63,052 bases of DNA, taken from an uncultured bacterium. Its GTDB lineage: Bacteria > Planctomycetota > Phycisphaerae > Phycisphaerales > SM1A02. The DNA is taken from NCBI GenBank assembly GCA_903919715.1, contig CAIXJC010000003.1, positions 1 to 63,052 on the forward strand. The letters run 5' to 3'. Position numbers and translations under genes: made by a program. Below, piece after piece: positions 43,249 through 52,597 of the stretch; position 1 is the first letter of the stretch, and each line of letters starts with the position of its first letter. Under the pieces are notes generated by a model that searched no databases, was not told the DNA's origin, and saw only the letters and a program-made list of their open reading frames with translations.

Positions 43249-44058
43249 ATGATCTCGACGCTATCCGGAAAATTTCGGAGACGAGAAAAAAGGTTGGATC
43301 TCCCCAAGATCCAGCTTCTGCATTCGCCCCATGAATTCAGGGTGCGTGGTTTTCGAGCGAATGGTTTTACGATCATCGAACTTCTCGTCACGATTTCTAT
43401 CGTCGTGATACTGACGAGCATCATGATGCCAGGATTCCGCGCTGCTCGAGAAAGTGCAAACCGAGTTCAGTGCAGTTCAAATCTTCGGCAGATTGGGCTT
43501 GCGATGTATTCCTACGCTTGCCAGAATGGCGAGCACTTACCAGCAACGATTTTTGATGACGACGGCTCTGCGCTTCCAGCAGAAATGATGGCGCTCACAA
43601 CTGGTTCGATGACCATGTCAAATCAGAGTTGCCAATGGGATGGTCTCGGCTTGCTGATCGGCGATGCAAATATGTTTCTAGACAGCACTCATGCTCTGTA
43701 TTGCCCGTGCCATCATGGAGCGCATCAAGCAAGTGAAGGAGAATTGGCAAAGAAGTTATTGCCGCAACGAACCTACGGAAATTATCACTTCGTCGGAGAT
43801 ACCAACAGAGCAGACCATCACCAACGGTTGCTCTTTGAACAATCATCAGAAGATGCAATCGTGGTAGACGGAATGCGAGAAGCAACAGATGTCAACCATG
43901 TCAACGGAACGAACACCCTGCGCGGAGACGCATCTGTTCGATTCTGGTACGACCGTTCGATGACTCTGCGCAACGCCCTGACGGTCTCCACCGCCGATGC
44001 CCCACCGCCTGAAGATGTGTACAAAGATCTTTGGGTTCTCTTCGGCAAGTCCAACTAG
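43249..44058 (+). CDS. Prepilin-like secreted protein
   Basis: The product has the type IV pilin-like class III signal RANGFTIIELLVTISIVVILTSIMMPGFRAARESANRVQCSSNLRQIGLAMYSYACQNG. A processing site (G-F) is cut by a prepilin peptidase, then a hydrophobic helix. This is the head of the large planctomycete family of prepilin-like (DUF1559-related) proteins; the rest is a beta-rich domain with Cys and His (YCPCHHGAHQ). The start is uncertain: ATG 43249 gives a long leader, GTG 43342 gives a normal 8-residue leader. The reading frame is open from 43141. It lies 35 bp from the convergent EEP gene, with no terminator. Confidence 0.8.
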   Translation: MISTLSGKFRRREKRLDLPKIQLLHSPHEFRVRGFRANGFTIIELLVTISIVVILTSIMMPGFRAARESANRVQCSSNLRQIGLAMYSYACQNGEHLPATIFDDDGSALPAEMMALTTGSMTMSNQSCQWDGLGLLIGDANMFLDSTHALYCPCHHGAHQASEGELAKKLLPQRTYGNYHFVGDTNRADHHQRLLFEQSSEDAIVVDGMREATDVNHVNGTNTLRGDASVRFWYDRSMTLRNALTVSTADAPPPEDVYKDLWVLFGKSN

Positions 44059-44093
44059 AACGTATCTGGGCAGCACTAAAATTCGCGGCTACA

Positions 44094-45062
44094 TCACTCA
44101 CTCGCAATGCGAATAACCGCTGTCTGCATGCGATGTTTGCCAATGCCGGTATCGACGATTTCGTATCTCAATACCGTCACGCGAGTTGCCAACAACATTT
44201 GATCGATATGCCAGAGTGGAAATGCTCTGGGGAATGTTGCGCCAAACCCGACTCCTGCTTGAGAAAACGCATCATGCATTTTCGGCGCAAACGCTCGAAT
44301 GGATTCGCCGCCTCGAGCGGTATTGAAATCGCCAACGATCAAATCAGGCGAGGGAGCGGAGAGCGCATCCAAGTGTGCTCGCAATTCGCCCAAAACCTTG
44401 ACCCGAGAAATGGCTGGGTCAGATGGAACGTCGACGAGAATGGCTGCCCACGATGGGTTGCCGTTCCATGGGGCGAATCGCACGAAGACGGCGGTCGATT
44501 TTCGATCGTCGCATAACGGAAAAACTTCGACGATTGGAACTCGGCCCACAACGGCAAAGCGACCAATTGAAACCGCTGTCGTGTCGGGCGCGCAATACAT
44601 CGGGGCGATTGATGCCGCGAGCACTCCTCCATATTCAGAGATGAATAAGACATCGGGTCCCTGCTCTCCATACATATCGCCAAAGGAATTCGAGAGTCCC
44701 CGAGCAATCTCCTGCGCATTTTCTCCTGGCCAATTGACATTGATGTGCGCTATTCGAATCAACGATCGCTCGTCATCCGCAATGATCGAACGAGCGCGCG
44801 CAATACCGTAATCCTGCGCAATAAATACAACCGCTTGAACGCATGCGATCATCCACAGAAGTCGGCGACAACGACGCCACTTCGAACAGCTGAGCGCCGA
44901 GGCGCCAAGGACAGTGATCACAAGCACGACGATGGTTGGAATCCAGTGGAGAAATTGAATCGAAGAGATGCGATCGGTCATCGCCCTTCCGATTCCCCAC
45001 GCCAACGACAAGGTGAATACAGCAACAATTAGGAACAACCTGCCGACCGACCCCAAAGTCAT
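44094..45062 (-). CDS. Membrane-anchored EEP family phosphatase/nuclease
   Basis: The 322-residue product has two or three N-terminal hydrophobic helices (about 5-85) and a C-terminal endonuclease/exonuclease/phosphatase domain with HINVNW, FISEYGG, IVGDFNTARGG and the final HIDQMLL, which carry the metal and catalytic residues. Such proteins hydrolyse phosphodiesters of nucleic acid, lipid or sugar; which one is unknown. The start is ATG 45062, which overlaps the final A of the upstream stop codon (TGATG), so the gene is coupled to the CysQ-like gene. Confidence 0.85.
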   Translation of the reverse strand: MTLGSVGRLFLIVAVFTLSLAWGIGRAMTDRISSIQFLHWIPTIVVLVITVLGASALSCSKWRRCRRLLWMIACVQAVVFIAQDYGIARARSIIADDERSLIRIAHINVNWPGENAQEIARGLSNSFGDMYGEQGPDVLFISEYGGVLAASIAPMYCAPDTTAVSIGRFAVVGRVPIVEVFPLCDDRKSTAVFVRFAPWNGNPSWAAILVDVPSDPAISRVKVLGELRAHLDALSAPSPDLIVGDFNTARGGESIRAFAPKMHDAFSQAGVGFGATFPRAFPLWHIDQMLLATRVTVLRYEIVDTGIGKHRMQTAVIRIASE

Positions 45063-46117
45063 CAACGTGGAAACTCCGTTGTGCTCGGTCCCGTTGGCTT
45101 TGCGGATCGCCGAAGATGAAGTTCAGCCGTATCGCAAACTACCGACACGATTTCCGCATCGCATGCCAAGGTTCCAACATTCTGGTCCAGCGAATCACTG
45201 GCAAAAATCAATGGTTTCCCAGCGAGATCGCTGACTTTTGCGCCCGCTTCTTCGGCAACCACAGCGCCAGGGGCGTGATCCCAGACCTTTTCAGAACCAT
45301 ACGAAGCTGGCACGCGCATAAAGCAGTCGGCAACGCCTTCGGCAACGAGCGCATATTTGCACTGACTGTCTAGCGAGACCGAATTCCATGTCAATCCCGT
45401 TCCAGACATGATGCCTCGCATTCGCTCAGCGCGCGATCCCCCTTCAATCGAATCGCACACCCGCCATGTTGACGCAGCGTGCTTCGGTCGATGAAGCCGA
45501 ACTGCAGTTTCTGGAAGATGCCGCTGTCCTTGAGAAGGCTGAAATTTCCATGCCCCCTCGCCTTGAAGTGCGGCATAGACCGTTCCAAATTGTTCATCGC
45601 AACCGACATCCAATAAGTTTTTTCCAAGAACGAGCGTTGGGCAACTCAACACGCCGACAGTCGCTCGTTCATTTTCAATCAGCGCCAAGCACAACGCATA
45701 GTGCCGTGCGCTACGAAATCCTTTCGTTCCATCGATCGGATCGACTGTCCACCATGTCGACCCAGCAGGCTTGGGATTATTCGCAAGAAATACGCTTGGA
45801 TCCTTTGGCGCACGAGACCCCATCGACTCCCCAACGGCGGCGACCGCACGGGCGAGAATCTCCGCGCCCGCATCCCCCAAGACGCTCGATTCTCCCTCCT
45901 CCCCAACGACCATCCACCGAGGTGTCTTTTCCGCAAGTACAGAGCAGACTGCCATTTGGACGGCGAGATCGCCAGCCGTTACCGGAGACCCGTCGGGCTT
46001 GATAACTGGTTCGCGGGCACGAGGATCGCGCAAAATGACTCGAAGTGCGCCCAAACCTGCCAGAATTGCCTCGACGGCGACCTCGAGGCGATTGTCCTTG
46101 GGTGGCGTTGGATTCAT
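45062..46117 (-). CDS. 3'(2'),5'-bisphosphate nucleotidase (HAL2/CysQ-like)
   Basis: The 351-residue protein belongs to the inositol monophosphatase superfamily. The metal sites are in [20 protein letters not shown] and [21 protein letters not shown], in standard order, and the region [10 protein letters not shown] is that of the HAL2/CysQ branch, which dephosphorylates PAP from sulfur assimilation. Other inositol or sugar phosphatases share the fold, so the substrate is a family inference. It is the first gene of a two-gene coupled operon, and lies divergently to dnaK with a 110-bp gap that holds a sigma-54-like sequence. Confidence 0.9.
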   Translation of the reverse strand: MNPTPPKDNRLEVAVEAILAGLGALRVILRDPRAREPVIKPDGSPVTAGDLAVQMAVCSVLAEKTPRWMVVGEEGESSVLGDAGAEILARAVAAVGESMGSRAPKDPSVFLANNPKPAGSTWWTVDPIDGTKGFRSARHYALCLALIENERATVGVLSCPTLVLGKNLLDVGCDEQFGTVYAALQGEGAWKFQPSQGQRHLPETAVRLHRPKHAASTWRVCDSIEGGSRAERMRGIMSGTGLTWNSVSLDSQCKYALVAEGVADCFMRVPASYGSEKVWDHAPGAVVAEEAGAKVSDLAGKPLIFASDSLDQNVGTLACDAEIVSVVCDTAELHLRRSAKPTGPSTTEFPR

Positions 46118-46163
46118 CCTTCGAGAATAGCGATTTCTCTGGCAAGAAATCGAGGCGGGCGAG

Positions 46164-46180
46164 TTGGCATACTTCTTGCT
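46164..46180 (+). promoter_or_regulatory. Sigma-54-like promoter before dnaK
   Basis: TTGGCATACTTCTTGCT has GG and GC exactly ten bases apart, the -24/-12 spacing of sigma-54 promoters, and matches TGGCAC/TTGCW well. Transcription would start near 46192, some 36 bases before the dnaK ATG. No CIRCE element or sigma-32 box is evident instead. Confidence 0.4.
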
Positions 46181-46227
46181 CTAGTGTTCGCGCCCTATCA
46201 CGGGCAGAAATGAAAGGAACAAACACT

Positions 46228-48132
46228 ATGTCAAAAATCATCGGAATCGATCTCGGAACAACCAACTCCGTCGTCTCAATTATGGAGGGCGGCCAGCCAA
46301 AGGTTCTCATCAACTCGCAAGGAAATCGCACGACTCCATCAGTCATCGGTTTCACCGAGAAGGGCGAGCAACTCGTCGGTCAGCCAGCGCGACATCAGCA
46401 GATCACGAACCCCAAGAACACGGTCTTCTCGATCAAGCGCTTCATGGGTCGTCGTGGCTCGGAAGTGAAGGAAGAGCAAACGAGAGTGCCATACACCGTC
46501 ATGGGCGGCCCTGACGAACTCGTCAAGGTTGACATTCGCGGCAAGGTTTTTACGCCACCAGAAATTTCAGCCATGATCCTGCGTGACCTCAAGAAGGTCG
46601 CAGAGGAATATCTTGGAGAAAAAGTCGATCGTGCGGTCATCACCGTGCCCGCGTATTTCAATGACGCACAGCGTCAAGCGACAAAGGATGCTGGCGAAAT
46701 TGCTGGACTCAAAGTCGAGCGAATCATCAATGAACCAACTGCGGCGGCGCTCGCATACGGCCTAGAAAAGCGCAAGAATTCGCGTATCGCTGTCTTCGAC
46801 TTGGGTGGTGGAACGTTCGACATCTCCATTCTGGATGTCGGCGATGGCGTCTTCGAAGTCTTGGCTTCAAACGGCGACGGGCATCTCGGTGGAGATGACT
46901 TCGATCAAAGGCTCATTGACTTTGTCGGCGAAGAGTTCCGCAAGAAAGAGGGAATCGACGTACGCAAGGATCCAATGGCTCTTCAGCGCCTCAAAGAAGC
47001 CGCAGAAAAAGCCAAGATTGAGCTATCGACTCAAATGGAAACAGCGGTCAATCTCCCGTTTATCACCGCCGACCAAAACGGTCCCAAGCACTTGCAGGTC
47101 ACGGTCACTCGTGCGAAGTTCGAAGAGCTTTGCGCTGATTTGTTCGATCGTCTGCGTGGTCCTTGCCAAACATGTCTGAAGGATTCGAAATTGAATCCGA
47201 AGGATGTTCAGGATGTCGTCATGGTCGGTGGATCGATCCGCATCCCCAAGGTGCAGGAAATCGCCAAGGAGATTTTCCAGACGACCGAACTCGACCGAAG
47301 CATCAACCCAGACGAAGTTGTCGCAGTAGGCGCAGCAATCCAAGGCGGCGTCCTTCAAGGCGAAGTCAAAGATGTTCTTCTGCTCGATGTCACTCCTCTG
47401 TCGCTCGGCGTGGAAACACTCGGCGGCGTAATGACGCGACTCATCGAACGCAACACAACGATTCCGACCAGCAAGAAGGAAGTCTTCTCGACCGCGGCCG
47501 ACAATCAGTCATCGGTGACGATTCACGTTCTCCAAGGAGATCGCGAATTTGCGGTTGACAATCGAAGTTTGGGACGATTCGATCTGACGGGGATTCCGTC
47601 TGCGCCGCGTGGAATTCCGCAAGTCGAAGTCGAATTCTCCATCGATGTCAACGGCATCATGAATGTCACTGCGACTGACAAGTCCAGTGGCAAGAAGCAG
47701 GAAATTCGGATTACCGGCTCGAGCGGATTGAGCAAGGACGAAGTCGATCGCATGCGCCGCGAAGCAGAAGAGAACGCTGGAGCTGACAAGAAGCGCCGAG
47801 AACTCGTCGATATCCGCAATCAAGCGGAACAGGCGATCTATGCGACCAAGAAGGCTCTCGAAGAACACGGTGCCAAGATTTCTCCAGAAGGCCGTGGCAC
47901 AGTTGAAAGTGCGATCTCGAATCTCGAGTCGAAGATCAAGGAAGACGATCGCGCTGCAATCGAAGCAGCAGTCAAGGGACTGAATGATGCTTCGATGGAA
48001 CTTGGCAAGGTCGCATACGAAGCGAACAAGGGCGCGAAGGCTGAGGGTGCGACCGCCGGAGATGGAGCAGGCGCAGCGAAAAGCAAGGACGACGTGATCG
48101 ATGCTGAGTATGAAGTCAAGGACGGAAACTAA
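46228..48132 (+). CDS. dnaK: Hsp70 chaperone DnaK
   Basis: DnaK folds and refolds proteins with ATP, helped by DnaJ and GrpE. The 634-residue protein has [13 protein letters not shown] (phosphate 1), the connect region [14 protein letters not shown] and [12 protein letters not shown], and the substrate domain with linker [19 protein letters not shown]. The lid is helical, and the C-terminus ends in a Gly/Ala/Asp-rich tail ([21 protein letters not shown]), like other bacterial DnaK. The ATG at 46228 is preceded by AAAGGA; an ATG six codons upstream is less likely. grpE and dnaJ are not adjacent. An intrinsic terminator follows. Confidence 0.97.
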   Translation: MSKIIGIDLGTTNSVVSIMEGGQPKVLINSQGNRTTPSVIGFTEKGEQLVGQPARHQQITNPKNTVFSIKRFMGRRGSEVKEEQTRVPYTVMGGPDELVKVDIRGKVFTPPEISAMILRDLKKVAEEYLGEKVDRAVITVPAYFNDAQRQATKDAGEIAGLKVERIINEPTAAALAYGLEKRKNSRIAVFDLGGGTFDISILDVGDGVFEVLASNGDGHLGGDDFDQRLIDFVGEEFRKKEGIDVRKDPMALQRLKEAAEKAKIELSTQMETAVNLPFITADQNGPKHLQVTVTRAKFEELCADLFDRLRGPCQTCLKDSKLNPKDVQDVVMVGGSIRIPKVQEIAKEIFQTTELDRSINPDEVVAVGAAIQGGVLQGEVKDVLLLDVTPLSLGVETLGGVMTRLIERNTTIPTSKKEVFSTAADNQSSVTIHVLQGDREFAVDNRSLGRFDLTGIPSAPRGIPQVEVEFSIDVNGIMNVTATDKSSGKKQEIRITGSSGLSKDEVDRMRREAEENAGADKKRRELVDIRNQAEQAIYATKKALEEHGAKISPEGRGTVESAISNLESKIKEDDRAAIEAAVKGLNDASMELGKVAYEANKGAKAEGATAGDGAGAAKSKDDVIDAEYEVKDGN

Positions 48133-48187
48133 GATCGGATTGTGAAGGTCGTTCTCGAAACCTCCTTCAAATCTATTGTGTAAGCAA

Positions 48188-48220
48188 AACGACCCCGGCC
48201 TGCGCTGGGGTCGTTTTTTA
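48188..48220 (+). terminator. Intrinsic terminator of dnaK
   Basis: AACGACCCC (48188-48196) pairs with GGGGTCGTT (48207-48215) around a 10-nt loop and a run of six T follows. It starts 56 bases after the dnaK stop codon and is the clearest rho-independent terminator in the window. Confidence 0.9.
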
Positions 48221-48319
48221 TTCCCTCAGCCGACACCACATGGATCGTCCTACCATCGCCTACCGACTCCTTTCTGAATCCACTGATTGAGCAAGACACC
48301 GCCAAAGAAACCCGCATCC

Positions 48320-49762
48320 ATGCATACACCACCAACACCAAAGACTCTCGCACAACTCCGTGCAACTGGCTGGACGAGCCGTTGCGTTAAAACTGAACTT
48401 CGTTCGAACTTCGAGCGTGCGCTTGCGGCAGCATCCGCCGCGGGCGAACGTGGCGCATCCAGTTTGTTCCCTGGAATTTTGGGCTACGACGACACAGTGC
48501 TTCCAGAACTCGCCACTGCAATTATTGCAGGCCATGACATTTTGTTCTTAGGCGAAAAGGGACAAGGCAAGAGCCGTCTCATGCGCATGCTTCCAAATTT
48601 TCTTGATGAATGGTTGCCATACCTCGACATCCCTGGATGCCCAGTGCACGAGGATCCACAGCAACCGATTACGCGTGCAGGGCGCGAGATGATTGCCAAT
48701 ACCGCGCCAGAAAAAACTCCAATCGCATGGTGGCATCGCGACGAGCGTTACGCAGAACGCCTTGCGCCTGGGACGAAGTTCGCGGATCTCATTGGCGAGA
48801 TCGATCCATCGAAACTCGCAGCGGGAACAAGCATGGGTGCCGAGGAAGCACTTCACTTTGGATTGGTTCCACGTATGCACCGCGGAATATTCGCGATGAA
48901 TGAACTGCCGGATCTCGACGAACTTGTTCAGGTTGGACTCTTTAATGTCCTCGAAGAACGCGACGTGCAAATCCGGGGGTATCCAGTCAGTTTTGATCTC
49001 GATGTGCTGTTGGTCTTCAGTGCCAACCCGACGACATACAACCGTTCTGGAAAGGTCATACCTCAGTTAAAGGATCGCATCGGAAGCACAGTCGTCACCC
49101 ACTACCCACGCGAGCGAGACGCAGGCATTGCGATTACGCGACAAGAGGCGGGCATGGATCTCGGAGGAGAGTTCCCTGTCATTGTTCCACCTTTCATGGA
49201 CCGCGTGATCGAGGAGATTTCAATCGCCGCTCGACACAGCAAGTTCGTTGATCAAGCCTCGGGAGTGAGCGCACGCTTCAGTGCTGCGAATTGGCGCACA
49301 ATGGTCGCGAGCGCACGACGGCGTGCGATCCAACTCGGCGAACGGCCAGCCGTCCCGCGCATCAGCGATCTCGGACACTTGCATTCGTCAGCGCTTGGAA
49401 AACTCGAACTCGATCTCATGGGAAGCCATCAGATGAACGAACGACAAGTGATTGACGCCATCGTCGCCGAAGCGGTCGGTGTCGTATTCAAGGAATACGT
49501 CGAAGAACACGGCCTGCCTGCGATTGCCGATGCCTTTGCAAAGGGAGTACGCATTGAAGTCGGCGAACTCGTTCCCAGTGAACATTATGTGCAGCGTTTG
49601 AAGAGTGTCCCAGAGGCGTGGGACAAAGCGTTCGAAGTAAACGCCGGAGGCGATGCTGGCGTGCGCGCTTCGTGCGCTGAATTCGTCCTGGCCGGTTTGT
49701 GGGCAACTGATCGAGTTAGCCGCACAACGAAACACGGACGGACCGCATACGAAGTGAAGTAA
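48320..49762 (+). CDS. AAA+ ATPase (ChlI/MoxR-like)
   Basis: The 480-residue protein has the Walker A GEKGQGKS (residues 78-85), a Walker B-like stretch [14 protein letters not shown], a sensor-1 region [12 protein letters not shown] and sensor-2/arginine-finger positions in the C-terminal half (LKDRIGS), which is the helix-2 insert layout of the MoxR/magnesium-chelatase clade. A VWA-domain gene follows after five bases, as in ChlI/ChlD or MoxR/VWA pairs. I see no protoporphyrin or cobalt pathway genes near, so metal chelation is not supported. Activation or maturation of another protein is more likely. An ATG at 48320 is preferred; a TTG 11 codons upstream is possible. Confidence 0.88.
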   Translation: MHTPPTPKTLAQLRATGWTSRCVKTELRSNFERALAAASAAGERGASSLFPGILGYDDTVLPELATAIIAGHDILFLGEKGQGKSRLMRMLPNFLDEWLPYLDIPGCPVHEDPQQPITRAGREMIANTAPEKTPIAWWHRDERYAERLAPGTKFADLIGEIDPSKLAAGTSMGAEEALHFGLVPRMHRGIFAMNELPDLDELVQVGLFNVLEERDVQIRGYPVSFDLDVLLVFSANPTTYNRSGKVIPQLKDRIGSTVVTHYPRERDAGIAITRQEAGMDLGGEFPVIVPPFMDRVIEEISIAARHSKFVDQASGVSARFSAANWRTMVASARRRAIQLGERPAVPRISDLGHLHSSALGKLELDLMGSHQMNERQVIDAIVAEAVGVVFKEYVEEHGLPAIADAFAKGVRIEVGELVPSEHYVQRLKSVPEAWDKAFEVNAGGDAGVRASCAEFVLAGLWATDRVSRTTKHGRTAYEVK

Positions 49763-49767
49763 TCGAC

Positions 49768-51525
49768 GTGGAAGATCACGAGGACATTCCATCACCTCTC
49801 GCACCGCAGCCGCTCGGTGGTGTCTTGCACACCTATCTCGGCTATGACGCAGTGAAGTTCGGCACTTCGCAGCCTGCTGACGCAAGCGGAGCTGCGCGCA
49901 GTGCCTTCGAACACTTGCTCGGTCATGGATCGATGCGCCACTTCACAGACGAAGAACTTGCCGATGCGATACACATCGATCCGTCGCAGATTCAAGGACT
50001 CGGTCCCAGCATTGATGCCCTCATCGAATTGCTCGAACAGCGCAAGGCGCGCATTCTCGAAACATTCAACCCTGCGCCTGCTGTGAAAGCTGCCGCTCGT
50101 GCGTTCATCGATGCAGCAGCAGATGCAGTGCCACGCGGGGAACACTCAGAACTTGCGAAGCGAATCGCTCGCGCCATCGCTGGAGAACAACTGCGCGACT
50201 TGGAACGACTCTGGTATCGCCTTCCAGAGGGATCAAAATCGCAGCGCGCACTCACCCATGCACTCGAGCGACTTGGTGAAAAATACGAGATTGACCAACT
50301 CGGATCACGTTGGTCGTTCACTGGACGCGAGGCGCTTGATGTTCCTCGTGCGATGGAGATCAAGGGCGAACTGGAGGAAATTGAACGACTCCTCGGACAA
50401 CTTCGGGAAGCGCTCAAGAATGCCAAGCCCGCAATCATCGATATGGATGCGCTGCAACAATTTGCGCCACAAGATCAGATCGACTCGTTGCGCGATGCGC
50501 AACGACGCGTGAACGAACTTCTCAAGAGACTTGCCGAAGACGCTGGACTTGCCGCAACTCCCGAAGGAGGATGGCAAGTCACTCCAAAGGCAATGCGCCT
50601 CTATCAACGCACGCTTCTTTCGACGATTTTTGGAAGTTTGCAAGCCTCTCGCAGCGGTCGACACGATGGCGTTGCGAGCCCCGATGGTGCGGTTGAACTT
50701 CCTACAACACGCGCGTATGAATTCGGCGACAGTCCTGCGGCGATGGATATTCCTCAAAGTATGGTCAACGCACTCCTTCGCGAATCAGCCGATGTCCCAC
50801 GCATTCCTGGCGCCCCTGTTCGCATGCGCAACGACGACATCGTCGTGCACAAGACACGCCAACAGCCGAAGTGTGCAACTGCGGTCATTATGGATATGTC
50901 AGGCTCGATGCGTTATGGCGGGCAATACGTTCAAGCAAAGCGTATGGCGCTCGCGCTCGACGGACTTATTCGCAGCGATTACCCTGGAGATTTCCTGCAG
51001 TTCATCGAGATGTACACGGTCGCAAAATTGTGCGCACCAGGCGAAATCCCAAACATCATGCCCAAGCCCGTGACGATCAACGAGCCCGTCGTTCGCTTGC
51101 GTGCCGACATGTCCGATCCACAGATCACCGAAATGGACCTCCCCCTCCATTTCACAAACATTCAACGCGCGCTCCAGTTGGCTCGACAGTGGCTCGGTGG
51201 GCGACCGACGCCAAACCGTCAAGTGATGCTGATCACAGACGGATTGCCGACAGCTCACTTTGAAGGCAGCGATCTCTACATGATGTATCCGCCAGATCCT
51301 CGCACCGAACGTGAGACGATCCGCGAAGCAATGCGCTGCAAAGACGCTGGAATAACGATCAACATTTTCCTCCTTCCAAGTTGGAGCCAGACCGAAGACG
51401 ATGTTCAGTTTGCGCACCGAATGGCAGAATTGACTGGCGGACGTGTCTTCTTCGTCGCAGGGAAAGAACTCGACCGATTTGTGGTGTGGGATTACGTCAA
51501 TCGTCGTCGATCGATATTGGGATAA
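49768..51525 (+). CDS. VWA domain protein, partner of AAA+ ATPase
   Basis: The 585-residue protein has a helical N-terminal part (about 35-300, with a coiled-coil-like ELEEIERLLGQLREALKN region) and a C-terminal von Willebrand A domain (about 370-580) with an intact MIDAS motif DMSGSM (376-381) and VMLITDGLPTAHF. The Thr and Asp that complete the MIDAS site are plausible in PLHFTNIQRAL and TDG. The GTG start at 49768 comes five bases after the ATPase stop, so the two are one operon. Such pairs form ATP-driven, metal-dependent complexes that remodel or insert metals into targets; the target here is unknown. Confidence 0.88.
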   Translation: MEDHEDIPSPLAPQPLGGVLHTYLGYDAVKFGTSQPADASGAARSAFEHLLGHGSMRHFTDEELADAIHIDPSQIQGLGPSIDALIELLEQRKARILETFNPAPAVKAAARAFIDAAADAVPRGEHSELAKRIARAIAGEQLRDLERLWYRLPEGSKSQRALTHALERLGEKYEIDQLGSRWSFTGREALDVPRAMEIKGELEEIERLLGQLREALKNAKPAIIDMDALQQFAPQDQIDSLRDAQRRVNELLKRLAEDAGLAATPEGGWQVTPKAMRLYQRTLLSTIFGSLQASRSGRHDGVASPDGAVELPTTRAYEFGDSPAAMDIPQSMVNALLRESADVPRIPGAPVRMRNDDIVVHKTRQQPKCATAVIMDMSGSMRYGGQYVQAKRMALALDGLIRSDYPGDFLQFIEMYTVAKLCAPGEIPNIMPKPVTINEPVVRLRADMSDPQITEMDLPLHFTNIQRALQLARQWLGGRPTPNRQVMLITDGLPTAHFEGSDLYMMYPPDPRTERETIREAMRCKDAGITINIFLLPSWSQTEDDVQFAHRMAELTGGRVFFVAGKELDRFVVWDYVNRRRSILG

Positions 51526-51568
51526 CTGCGAATCGCTCGCAGCGGGATCGCCCGCAAGTGAAAGAAAA

Positions 51569-51598
51569 AACCCCGACAAATGCCAGGGTTCTTTAGAT
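51569..51598. terminator. Two-way terminator between VWA and PEP-CTERM-like genes
   Basis: AACCCCGACAAATGCCAGGGTT forms a short stem (AACCC/GGGTT) between the two convergent genes. On the minus strand six T follow the stem, and on the plus strand TTCTTT follows. It can end both transcripts. Confidence 0.7.
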
Positions 51599-51644
51599 TC
51601 CATGGATTCTTATTCCACGGCTGGGGAAATGACGGTCGCAGCGT

Positions 51645-52331
51645 TCAGCGGCGACGACGACCGATCAAACCCGCAAGTCCAAGAAGCGCAATCGCACCAG
51701 GAGCTGGAGCGACATTTCCAGAGACAACAATATTGTCCACTCGGTTTGTTCCAGCTGCAGCGGTCGTCACAAGCGTTCTCATGCGGAAAAGAACATTTCC
51801 TTGGTTCGCAGCATCGGTTGCGATAGACGTGATTGTGAATCCTGCCTGATTTGTCACCGTGTTCCACGTTGTGGTTCCACTTCCTGCGAGACCAGCCTGA
51901 ACGACTGCGTAACTGGCGATCAAAGTTGACCAGTTCGTTCCGCCGTCTGTACTCATCACCAGTTCAAATGACGCTGGGCCTGTTCCGCTTCGGGTTTGAT
52001 CCCACGAGATCGAAACATCTGAGTAGCCAGTTGTTGCAACGGAAACTTGGACATAATCGCCAGCCGTCCAGTTATTCGCACTGAAGGAGTAGGTAGAGCC
52101 ATTTCCTGCTGGGCTTGAATAGGTCGTCGCAGCCAATGCATGCGCACTTGAAAGCATCGTTCCGGTTGCGACATCACCGCTGTCGGCAACACCATAGTTG
52201 TAACTCGTTCCCGTCGTAGCGGCGGGAATTGCAGTAGCGATCGACCAACCAGCAATAATGTTTGCCGATGCCGCCATTGAAATGAAGGTTGTGACACCAA
52301 CAGCAACGAGTGAAATTGATTTGATTTGCAC
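51645..52331 (-). CDS. Secreted PEP-CTERM-like protein
   Basis: The 228-residue product has a signal peptide (about 1-24, MQIKSISLVAVGVTTFISMAASA), a Thr/Ser/Ala-rich beta domain of about 175 residues, and a C-terminal sorting tail PAPGAIALLGLAGLIGRRRR: a short Pro motif, a hydrophobic helix and an Arg cluster. This is the three-part layout of PEP-CTERM-type signals, which are read by an exosortase, and is the variant often seen in Phycisphaerae. No exosortase gene is in the window. The GTG start lies beside GGGAG, which is itself part of a GGGAG/CTCCC hairpin. The function of the extracellular domain is unknown. Confidence 0.85.
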   Translation of the reverse strand: MQIKSISLVAVGVTTFISMAASANIIAGWSIATAIPAATTGTSYNYGVADSGDVATGTMLSSAHALAATTYSSPAGNGSTYSFSANNWTAGDYVQVSVATTGYSDVSISWDQTRSGTGPASFELVMSTDGGTNWSTLIASYAVVQAGLAGSGTTTWNTVTNQAGFTITSIATDAANQGNVLFRMRTLVTTAAAGTNRVDNIVVSGNVAPAPGAIALLGLAGLIGRRRR

Positions 52332-52597
52332 GGGAGGCTCCCTGAGTTGAAGAGAATCACAAGTCTTCAGCCAGTTCTACTGACCGCCCTCTTGCCTCGC
52401 CGCCTGTGCAAGCACAATAACCCACGTGTGGGGCGATGCAAATCCAATGGGCTGTTTTTTGCAATTTAATATTTCGCAAGCAAGCACCATCGGAGCCGGT
52501 CAGTATGATGCCCCCGCTTGGCGTCACCCGAATCGACCGACACTCCGGATTCCAGATGGTCTGGGATCGCAGTGACTGACTCTGACAGGGATACCAA
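52332..52597. other. Divergent promoter gap before PEP-CTERM-like gene and ptsI
   Basis: This 266-bp AT/GC-mixed gap carries the starts of both divergent genes. I see a GGGAGGCTCCC palindrome (52333-52343) at the PEP-CTERM-like start and no clear sigma-70 boxes for ptsI. Confidence 0.35.
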
